Source: Pseudomonadota bacterium (GTDB lineage Bacteria > Bdellovibrionota > Bacteriovoracia > Bacteriovoracales > Bacteriovoracaceae). From it: a stretch of DNA of 13,191 nt. The notes under the pieces were generated by a model. That model saw nothing but the letters and a program-made list of their open reading frames with translations. It was not told where the DNA came from and did no database searches. The translations under genes were made by a program, and so were the position numbers. The stretch lies in NCBI GenBank assembly GCA_021299675.1, contig JAJTIF010000006.1, positions 1 to 13,191 of the forward strand. The letters run 5' to 3'. Below, in pieces: positions 7,047 through 12,312 of this stretch. The first letter of the stretch is position 1, and each line of letters begins with the position of its first letter.

Positions 7047-8356
7047 AGAACGAAGCCTTCAAGACTCTTGCCCTTCCAGCTCATCAGCTGAACCGGTCGG
7101 ATCTGATTGGCGAGATCGAGTTCGGAGTGGACTTTAACTTTCACAAACTGCGGACAATATCCTTCCCAGACACCATCTTTTTGTGACTCGAAGAGAACAT
7201 CCACGCGCTCTCCCACTAAGGAGTGAGACAACTCATCGAGCTTGGCTTCACCCAGCATGATCAGGTCTCTGACTCTCTTCTTCTTCGTCGCCGCTGCCAC
7301 CTGTCCCGACATCTTCGCTGCAGTTGTGTTCTGTCGTTTTGAAAAAGGAAAGACATGAAAATGAGTCACCGCCGATTCGCGCAGCAGATTGAAAGTCGCC
7401 AGGTAATCCTCTTCTGTTTCATCGGGAAAACCGGCGATGATGTCCGCGCCGATGCTTGCCTTCGGAAAGTACTCTTTGACCATCGCGAGCACTTCTCGAT
7501 AGAAAGCAGAGTCGTACTTGCGCCGCATGAGTTTGAGAATCTTATCCGACCCACTTTGCAGAGGAATGTGAAAGTGGTCCATGTACTTGCCGGAGTTCTT
7601 GAGTGTCTCTAATAACTCGCGCGTAATTGTATTCGGCTCGACCGAGGAGAGCCGCAAACGAGAAAGTCCATCGAGCCCTGCTAACTCCTGGCATAACTGG
7701 GAGAGCTTCTCACCGGAAGTAGATTCGTACTCACCGACGTTCACCCCAGTCAGCACCACTTCCTTGAAACCTTGTGAGGTCAGGGTCTGGGCCTGAGCGA
7801 TGACATCCCGAATAGGAAGAGTGCGCGAGCGGCCGCGGGCAAAGGGGATGATACAAAAACTACAAACATAGTTGCAGCCATCCTGGATCTTCAGGAAAGC
7901 GCGGGTGTGGGAATCGGCCAGCGTGGTGGCTGCTCCCCAAAACTCGTTAGACTTATCAATGCGTACCTGAACCTCTTCCTCACTTTCAGAATCATCCCCT
8001 TGATCGAGATAATCGAAGACCCGGTACTTCTCTGAAGTGCCGAGGATGAGGTCCACACCCGTCATTTGCTTTATTTTTTCTGCTTCCATTTGGGCGTAGC
8101 AACCGGCGACCACAATCTTGGCTTCTGGTGCTGAAGTTTGAGCTTTTCTGATAAGGTTGCGACAGGTGGAATCAGCCCCATCTGTGACGGTACAGGTGTT
8201 GAGAAAAACCAGATCCGCCGGCTCACCCAGATCAACAATTTCATACCCTCGATCCATAAAGCCTTGAGCAATTGAACCCGTTTCGGAGAAGTTTAAGCGG
8301 CAGCCTAAGGTGTGTAAAACTACGCGTTTAGAAGGGGTTGAAGGGGTAATATCCAT
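7043..8356 (-). CDS. mtaB: tRNA t6A37 methylthiotransferase MtaB
   Basis: This radical-SAM enzyme adds a methylthio group to t6A at position 37 of tRNAs reading ANN codons (ms2t6A). The 437-residue protein has the full family layout. The N-terminal UPF0004 domain has cluster-binding Cys19 (LGCRLN), Cys55 (NTCTVT) and Cys86 (AGCYAQ). The radical-SAM core has CNYVCSFC (Cys161, Cys165, Cys168) followed by IPFARGRSRT. The segment GERVDVLFESQKDGVWEGY near the C-terminus is a TRAM-type RNA-binding domain. LGCRLN and the CNYVCSFC-IIPFARG motif favour MtaB over MiaB or RimO. The ATG at 8356 is the first in-frame start after an upstream stop, with a weak ribosome binding site. The gene is divergent from the tRNA-Lys/Glu operon. 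Confidence 0.93.
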   Translation of the reverse strand: MDITPSTPSKRVVLHTLGCRLNFSETGSIAQGFMDRGYEIVDLGEPADLVFLNTCTVTDGADSTCRNLIRKAQTSAPEAKIVVAGCYAQMEAEKIKQMTGVDLILGTSEKYRVFDYLDQGDDSESEEEVQVRIDKSNEFWGAATTLADSHTRAFLKIQDGCNYVCSFCIIPFARGRSRTLPIRDVIAQAQTLTSQGFKEVVLTGVNVGEYESTSGEKLSQLCQELAGLDGLSRLRLSSVEPNTITRELLETLKNSGKYMDHFHIPLQSGSDKILKLMRRKYDSAFYREVLAMVKEYFPKASIGADIIAGFPDETEEDYLATFNLLRESAVTHFHVFPFSKRQNTTAAKMSGQVAAATKKKRVRDLIMLGEAKLDELSHSLVGERVDVLFESQKDGVWEGYCPQFVKVKVHSELDLANQIRPVQLMSWKGKSLEGFVL

Positions 8357-8390
8357 GGTTCATGCAATCTAGGTCAGCAGATTTTATTTG

Positions 8391-8476
8391 TCCAAGGTGA
8401 GTTCCTATAAAAGATAAAAATTACCTTCCAAAAAGACTCAATTTCACCTTGACGAAGAACAGCGTCCCCCATTAAT
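8391..8476. promoter_or_regulatory. Divergent promoter region of mtaB and the tRNA operon
   Basis: TTGACG at 8449-8454 with ATTAAT at 8471-8476 (16-base spacer) is a plausible plus-strand promoter for the tRNA genes starting at 8501. On the minus strand TTGGAC (8396-8391) could serve mtaB. Both -35 boxes lie in the same 8-base context TCACCTTG, which forms an inverted repeat (8393-8400 and 8444-8451) with a 43-base spacer. The -10 for mtaB is unclear. Confidence 0.45.
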
Positions 8477-8500
8477 TTAAGGACTCGATTTTTTGAGTTT

Positions 8501-8577
8501 GGTCTCGTAGCTCAGTTGGTTAGAGCATCTCACTTTTAATGAGAGGGTCGGGCGTTCGAGTCGCCCCGAGATCACCA
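8501..8577 (+). tRNA. tRNA-Lys (anticodon TTT)
   Basis: A full cloverleaf is visible: acceptor GGTCTCG pairs with CGAGATC (one G-U), the D arm GCTC/GAGC follows, the anticodon stem TCTCA/TGAGA encloses loop CTTTTAA with anticodon TTT, and the T arm GGGCG/CGCCC encloses TTCGAGT. Discriminator A is followed by an encoded CCA (8575-8577). It is the first gene of a two-tRNA operon. Confidence 0.97.
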
Positions 8578-8611
8578 CTTAAAATCGAAAGCGTAATTGA
8601 AATACAGTTAT

Positions 8612-8689
8612 GCTCCCATCGTCTAGCCCGGTCTAGGACATCGCCTTTTCACGGCGGTAACTGGGGTTCGAATCCCCATGGGAGTACCA
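8612..8689 (+). tRNA. tRNA-Glu (anticodon TTC)
   Basis: Acceptor GCTCCCA pairs with TGGGAGT (terminal G-U). The anticodon stem TCGCC/GGCGG encloses loop TTTTCAC, giving anticodon TTC, and the T arm GGGG/CCCC encloses the TTCGAAT loop. The CCA is encoded (8687-8689). It lies 34 bases after tRNA-Lys and is followed by an intrinsic terminator. An AT-rich foreign-looking cassette begins immediately downstream. Confidence 0.97.
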
Positions 8690-8698
8690 AACTTCATA

Positions 8699-8726
8699 AA
8701 GCCCTGTTTTTACAGGGCTTTTTTTT
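8699..8726 (+). terminator. Terminator of the tRNA-Lys/Glu operon
   Basis: AAGCCCTG (8699-8706) pairs with CAGGGCTT (8713-8720) around a 6-base loop and is followed by T's to 8726. It starts ten bases after the tRNA CCA end. Confidence 0.93.
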
Positions 8727-8801
8727 ACCCTGCTCGTAATTGATCGAAACCTTCAATCAATTTATACCTAGAACACTCATAAATTTGTTCGTCCTTGATA
8801 C

Positions 8802-8820
8802 GTACATACATTATATGTAC
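8802..8820. promoter_or_regulatory. Perfect dyad, probable BrnA operator
   Basis: GTACATA (8802-8808) and TATGTAC (8814-8820) are perfect 7-bp arms around CATTA, ending eight bases before the brnT ATG. The dyad covers AT-rich sequence able to serve as a -10 box (CATTAT or TTATAT), with TTGTTC at 8785-8790 as a weak -35. BrnTA operons are known to be repressed by their own RHH antitoxin, and the size and position fit such an operator. Confidence 0.6.
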
Positions 8821-8828
8821 AATTAGTT

Positions 8829-9107
8829 ATGAACTTCGTTTGGGATCCAAAAAAATCAGAACTCAATTTAAAAAAGCATAGGGTTTCTTTTGAAGAGGCA
8901 ATAACAGTATTCTATAACCCTTTAGCTCAAACAGCACATGATCCAGATCACTCATATAATGAGGAACGTTTCATCATCATTGGCCATAGTCACAAAGAGA
9001 ATCTTCTTTTTGTCGTTCATCTCTATAAAGAAAGTACCGAAACCATTCGCATCATAAGTGCTAGAAAAGCAACCAAGAAAGAAAAAAAGAACTTCGAAGA
9101 ACTATAG
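8829..9107 (+). CDS. brnT: BrnT-family toxin (DUF497)
   Basis: BrnT toxins are RelE-fold ribonucleases that block translation and are neutralised by BrnA. The 92-residue product matches the family length and layout: FVWDPKKSELNLKKHRVSFEEA at the N-terminus, a DPDHSYNEERFIIIGHS centre and the typical IRIISARKATKKEKKNFEE C-terminus (about residues 73-91). No internal stop or frameshift is seen, so it looks intact. The ATG at 8829 has no Shine-Dalgarno sequence and lies just past the operator dyad, so the transcript may be nearly leaderless. The antitoxin gene starts 10 bases after its stop. Toxin-first order is usual for brnTA. The gene is AT-rich compared with the chromosomal flanks. Confidence 0.93.
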   Translation: MNFVWDPKKSELNLKKHRVSFEEAITVFYNPLAQTAHDPDHSYNEERFIIIGHSHKENLLFVVHLYKESTETIRIISARKATKKEKKNFEEL

Positions 9108-9117
9108 GAGAAAATTT

Positions 9118-9342
9118 ATGCGTAAAGAATATGATTTAAAAAAAATGAAATTAAAACCAAACCCTTACATTAATAAACTTAAAAAGAGCGTAACGATAAG
9201 ACTAGATAATGATGTGATTGAATACTTCAAAGAGTTAAGCCAAAAACTGGATATCCCCTATCAAACTCTGGTGAACGATTTCTTAAGAAAGTGCAAAGAA
9301 AATAAACTTCTTCCAAATACGACTTGGAAAAAAGCTATTTAA
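9118..9342 (+). CDS. brnA: BrnA-family antitoxin with ribbon-helix-helix domain
   Basis: The gene encodes 74 residues. The basic Lys-rich N-terminus (1-23) precedes a ribbon-helix-helix motif: strand SVTIRLDNDVIEYFK (about 24-38), then LDIPYQTLVNDFLRKC as the second helix. BrnA binds BrnT and represses the operon. I chose ATG 9118 because AGGAG (9106-9110) lies seven bases upstream; an in-frame ATG at 9058 would overlap brnT by 50 bases and add residues unlike the family. The stop TAA shares a base with the ATG of the next gene (TAATG), implying translational coupling to the transglycosylase. That is unusual, since brnTA is normally a two-gene unit. Confidence 0.9.
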   Translation: MRKEYDLKKMKLKPNPYINKLKKSVTIRLDNDVIEYFKELSQKLDIPYQTLVNDFLRKCKENKLLPNTTWKKAI

Positions 9343-10028
9343 TGAAACCAGCTCTCTCTTTGTTAAAGCGCCCTCCGACTTTAAAGATGGCTCCACCAGG
9401 TCATCATGTCGTCGAAAAACAGGCTCGCATCTCAAAGAGTGGAATAAAGTATTATGTGAAAGCACATATTCGAAAGAATCGAGGAAATAAAATAGTCTTA
9501 CTCCCAGAAAATATACTCTGCCTCTTTTGGCATAGTGACCAAGAATATCCACGCCTTGGAAAAGTGACAGGATATCCAGAGCATCCTGAATTAGATGCAG
9601 TTATCCAATTCTGGCTCAATTACTGGAAAGAAGCTGGCCTTCCTTTTCCGAAAGATCTGGATCCTTTTATGATAAAAGCTCTTACTGCAGTAGAATCTCG
9701 TTTTAAACTTAGGGCCGATCCTAAAGTAAAACACAGTACAGCTTTTGGCCTGATGCAAGTAACTGGCACAACGAGAGATGATCTCAAGGGTAAGAGGAAA
9801 AAAGATCATGTGCTTCTTAGAGATTTCTATTTGGATCTAGAAAAAGAAGATCTCGCTGATGCTGTTGTAAGTATTGCTGCCGGAATTCGATGGTTAAGTT
9901 ATAAATATACATCAATCAGAAATAAGCAAAAAAACTCATTCAATATGTTCAGAAATTACAACAGCTGGACTGAAGGCGAACCGTATGCAAAAAAGATCAT
10001 GGACCTTTATAGCTCTTCTCTCAATTAG
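9342..10028 (+). CDS. SLT-type lytic transglycosylase without signal peptide
   Basis: Lytic transglycosylases cleave peptidoglycan between MurNAc and GlcNAc. The 228-residue product has the SLT motifs in order: ALTAVESRF with probable catalytic Glu118, AFGLMQVTGTT (134-144), AAGIRWL (179-185) and FRNYNS (203-208), followed by a short closing helix. Residues 1-60 form a basic N-terminal region (KYYVKAHIRKNRGN at 37-50) of unknown role. No signal peptide or lipobox is seen, which is odd for an enzyme with a periplasmic substrate; it may need another export route or lysis-like release. The ATG at 9342 overlaps the brnA stop; an in-frame TTG at 9324 is less likely. The 3' end overlaps the next gene by 44 bases. 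Confidence 0.85.
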   Translation: MKPALSLLKRPPTLKMAPPGHHVVEKQARISKSGIKYYVKAHIRKNRGNKIVLLPENILCLFWHSDQEYPRLGKVTGYPEHPELDAVIQFWLNYWKEAGLPFPKDLDPFMIKALTAVESRFKLRADPKVKHSTAFGLMQVTGTTRDDLKGKRKKDHVLLRDFYLDLEKEDLADAVVSIAAGIRWLSYKYTSIRNKQKNSFNMFRNYNSWTEGEPYAKKIMDLYSSSLN

Positions 10029-10443
10029 CTTCGCTTTTGCAGCGGACGATATTGATCCTGTTGTTAAAACTTTTATTCGTAAAAATTATTTAAAAATACC
10101 TGATGGTAAAGAGGTTATCATCTCTCAGCCCGGAAAGAAGCCAGATGACATCACTATGAAGAGAGTTTTTCTTCGCAGAAAAGCAACTGTCCTTTGGGAT
10201 AAAACATTTGGAACTGGAAATGATAATCTTATTTGGTGGGATGCTCACTTCATGCCAGTCGTTTCAGGTAAGTTTATTTACGATATAGACAATGATGGAA
10301 TTAAAGAAATCGCAATTGCGACCTGGCATGGTGGAAATGATATTACTTCCTGCACAGCCTATATATTCTCTATTGCCAATGACGCTCTAGTTCTAAAAGA
10401 TAAAAAACGAATTAACTATGAGTTTTCTCGTTCAGCATATTGA
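9985..10443 (+). CDS. Small exported protein overlapping the transglycosylase gene
   Basis: The gene encodes 152 residues. The first 19 form a clear signal peptide (MQKRSW, a hydrophobic core, then AFA before ADD), so the mature protein of about 133 residues is periplasmic or secreted. The start at 9985 has GAAGG upstream and is confirmed by the signal peptide, which is encoded in another frame inside the last 44 bases of the transglycosylase gene. The segment YDIDNDGIKEIAIATWHGG (about residues 99-117) resembles an FG-GAP/VCBS-type calcium-loop repeat, here only once. I do not recognise the family. Its tight coupling to a peptidoglycan lyase makes a periplasmic inhibitor or partner of that enzyme a reasonable guess, not shown by sequence. 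Confidence 0.82.
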   Translation: MQKRSWTFIALLSISFAFAADDIDPVVKTFIRKNYLKIPDGKEVIISQPGKKPDDITMKRVFLRRKATVLWDKTFGTGNDNLIWWDAHFMPVVSGKFIYDIDNDGIKEIAIATWHGGNDITSCTAYIFSIANDALVLKDKKRINYEFSRSAY

Positions 10444-10459
10444 AATTTTAAACAAGCAG

Positions 10460-10516
10460 TTCGAAACTCCACTACTTTGGAGTACCATCTATATGATTTG
10501 AGTACCTCTGGTACTC
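10460..10516 (+). repeat. tRNA-Glu 3'-end-like sequence and stacked palindromes at the island's right edge
   Basis: TTCGAA (10460-10465) and GGAGTACCA (10479-10487) occur in the same order as in the T loop and 3' end of tRNA-Glu, but with a longer gap (13 against 8 bases). ACTCCA/TGGAGT forms a 6-bp stem just before the second motif. GAGTACC/GGTACTC (10500-10506 and 10510-10516) forms a perfect 7-bp stem. It may be a decayed attachment site or part of a terminator complex. Confidence 0.35.
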
Positions 10517-10520
10517 AGTC

Positions 10521-10551
10521 AAAAAAAGCCCTGCGAAAGCGGGGCTTTTTT
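10521..10551. terminator. Bidirectional intrinsic terminator after the island operon
   Basis: A6-GCCCTGC (10522-10534) pairs fully with GCGGGGC-T6 (10539-10551), with one G-U pair, around a GAAA tetraloop (10535-10538). A's on one side and T's on the other let it act in both directions. Confidence 0.93.
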
Positions 10552-10564
10552 ATTTCCAACCCAT

Positions 10565-10609
10565 TTCACTCCCGTGAACTCCTTCAACTCCCGGGTAGTG
10601 AATTTTTTT
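10565..10609 (+). terminator. Second, weaker terminator-like hairpin
   Basis: TTCACTCCCG (10565-10574) pairs with CGGG, a bulged T, then AGTGAA (10592-10602), across a 17-base loop, and is followed by seven T's (10603-10609). It stands in tandem with the terminator just upstream and ends 58 bases before the next start codon. Confidence 0.55.
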
Positions 10610-10667
10610 CAAATTCTCCTCCAAAAATCTGTGACTCTCATATTGTGTCCAAAACTTTGGAGACTTT

Positions 10668-11267
10668 ATGAAACTCATATCTTTGGTCCTCACACTCTCT
10701 CTTTTCATCCCGGAATTCGCACAGGCGACGCCAGTGAGCACAACTCCTATCACCCAGGCCAACCATCGCCACTTCCAGAGAATCGTGGTGGGACTCAAGT
10801 CCAATCTCTTTCGAGGCCGTGCGCAGAATTTCTCTTCCTTTAACCTCGACCTTGATACCTTCGTGCACCTCAATCAGGATCACCTGACGGGGGTTCACAC
10901 TTTTAACCTGGCCAGCAACGGCAACCCCACCATCAACGGCGTTCCCGTGTGGCCGATCGCGGGCCGCGTGCAGAATTCACTGCCGGGAGTCTTTCAACTC
11001 GAGGGCAGTGAAGTGAGTTTTAGCGAACGTGAAGGCCTGTTCTACTTCGTGGAAAGCGATAAGAGCTTCAAGGAGCGCACAGCGCGCTGGGATCTGCTTA
11101 AGAACCACCCCATGTACCGGGACTACCTCGGTAGCCGTGGCCGCCTGGTGGGCGTTGGGACGCTCGATCTTTATACGCTTGAAGTTGAATTCTATGAGCT
11201 CAACCCTGAGACAGAAGAATTAGTGCGAGCGGGCGTGCTCGACTCCTCTGTGGTCCGCCCTCACTAA
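10668..11267 (+). CDS. Secreted hypothetical protein
   Basis: The gene encodes 199 residues. Residues 1-20 are a signal peptide (MKLISLVLTLSLF core, then AQA before TPV). The mature part has no cysteine and no membrane segment and is rich in predicted beta structure (for example VHTFNLASNG, INGVPVWPIAGRVQN, LVGVGTLDLYTLEVEFYEL), suggesting a globular periplasmic or secreted domain. No family or catalytic motif is recognised. GGAG at 10659-10662 lies five bases before the ATG. Codon use and GC content match the chromosomal flanks, not the AT-rich cassette before it. The next gene, also exported, begins 49 bases after its stop on the same strand. Confidence 0.8.
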   Translation: MKLISLVLTLSLFIPEFAQATPVSTTPITQANHRHFQRIVVGLKSNLFRGRAQNFSSFNLDLDTFVHLNQDHLTGVHTFNLASNGNPTINGVPVWPIAGRVQNSLPGVFQLEGSEVSFSEREGLFYFVESDKSFKERTARWDLLKNHPMYRDYLGSRGRLVGVGTLDLYTLEVEFYELNPETEELVRAGVLDSSVVRPH

Positions 11268-11316
11268 GAGCGAGTATTTGATTTACGCCCTCATGAAGTT
11301 CAGTAATGATTAAATC

Positions 11317-12234
11317 ATGAGATTGTTTCTACTTTTAGCCACCATTTTCCTTACTGGTGCTCGCGCCAGCGAAGAAGTGGTGCCGGTGGAAAAAGAGCGA
11401 GACCTACTGACACGCTCTCATGACCTTATCTCGCTGCGCTTAGTACGACTGGCCGATCAACTGGACTCATTTTTCGGTGAAACTCGAGCCGATGACGAGA
11501 TCAACAGATCCTCTATTCGTATCAATCACGGCTACACACTTCGGATGGAAAAAGATCCCCTGCAAGAAACCAATGTGCGGATCAATTTACGCCTCAAGAA
11601 CCTTGAGAACCTTTTTAAGTTCAGTGTGGAGCGCAACGAACAAGCTCCCATGGAGCCTGCTCAACCGATCCAGCCCAATGAACCGCACTCTCCGCCGATC
11701 AGACCAGTCGAAGATATCGAAGCTGAGCCTTGGCGTTTTCGCATGGATGCGGGTCTTAACGCCAATATCCCTCCCAACGTATTTGCGCGCTCGCGCTTGA
11801 GAAAAAACTGGAACTGGCCTTGGGTTATTCAGCGCTTCACTGAAGAGCTCACCTGGTCGAGCGAACTGGGCTGGATTCAAACCACCACCCTCTTTCACGA
11901 TAAACAGCTCAGTCCCATCAGCCTCTTGCGTTTTACCAACGAGCAGAACTGGCAGATCTCGGAGCAAACCTTTCAAACATCCCATGGTCCGAGTATTTTA
12001 CAGAATCTGACTGAACATGATGCTCTTTCGTTTAACTTCAGAGTACAAACCACCGTCATTGATTCGGTCTGGGCCAATTCGAACTACCAGGTCGGTGTGT
12101 TCTATCGACGCAATCTCAAGGATTTCTGGCTCTTTGGTGAAATTGGCCCTGCCATTGATTTCCCCCGTTTGGAGCGCTTCAGAAGAGCTCCTTCCATTTT
12201 GTTCCGTCTCGAGACCTTTTTCTCGCAAAACTAG
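11317..12234 (+). CDS. Probable outer-membrane beta-barrel protein
   Basis: The gene encodes 305 residues. Residues 1-17 are a signal peptide (MRLFLLLATIFLTG, ARA before SEE). Residues 20-50 form a charged helix ending in the segment DSFFGETRADDEINRSSIRIN. From about 60 on, short alternating segments typical of barrel strands appear (VRINLRLKNLENLFKFSVE, WRFRMDAGLNANI, TWSSELGWIQTTTLF, YQVGVFYRRNLKDFWLFGEIGPAI, ILFRLETFF). A Pro/Glu-rich linker at about 110-135 separates an N-terminal part from the barrel. I recall similar unnamed proteins with an N-terminal FFG-D/E-R-x-x-E-x-N-x-S motif in other proteobacteria, but I cannot name a family. There is no clear Shine-Dalgarno sequence; the start codon lies in a 13-base palindrome. 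Confidence 0.75.
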   Translation: MRLFLLLATIFLTGARASEEVVPVEKERDLLTRSHDLISLRLVRLADQLDSFFGETRADDEINRSSIRINHGYTLRMEKDPLQETNVRINLRLKNLENLFKFSVERNEQAPMEPAQPIQPNEPHSPPIRPVEDIEAEPWRFRMDAGLNANIPPNVFARSRLRKNWNWPWVIQRFTEELTWSSELGWIQTTTLFHDKQLSPISLLRFTNEQNWQISEQTFQTSHGPSILQNLTEHDALSFNFRVQTTVIDSVWANSNYQVGVFYRRNLKDFWLFGEIGPAIDFPRLERFRRAPSILFRLETFFSQN

Positions 12235-12312
12235 GCTGTAATATTTTCTCATCCGGTAGCCAGCTCCTCACACTTTTTGAGACTTAAAACTTAATTTTCT
12301 TAAGGAGTTTCC

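Larger units (their letters stand above)
8727..10487. mobile_element. AT-rich accessory cassette behind tRNA-Glu (possible small island)
   Basis: Composition changes abruptly after the tRNA terminator: bases 9121-9180 have 12 G/C of 60, while a purA stretch such as 5641-5700 has 35 of 60. The cassette holds brnT, brnA, a lytic transglycosylase gene and a small exported-protein gene, all on the plus strand. GGAGTACCA, the last nine bases of tRNA-Glu (8681-8689), recurs at 10479-10487 close to where composition recovers. No integrase, transposase or terminal inverted repeat is seen, so acquisition is inferred, not proven. Confidence 0.4.

Noticed and set aside
9058..9117. Earlier ATG for brnA at 9058
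   Set aside because: It would overlap brnT and lacks the AGGAG that precedes ATG 9118; the added residues are the brnT C-terminus read in another frame.
9324..9341. TTG start for the transglycosylase
   Set aside because: The ATG at 9342 overlapping the brnA stop is the simpler coupled start; the six extra residues are brnA's end in another frame.
10550..10898. Minus-strand frames over the start of the 10668 gene
   Set aside because: They run antisense through a signal-peptide-bearing gene and across two terminators, with no recognisable product.
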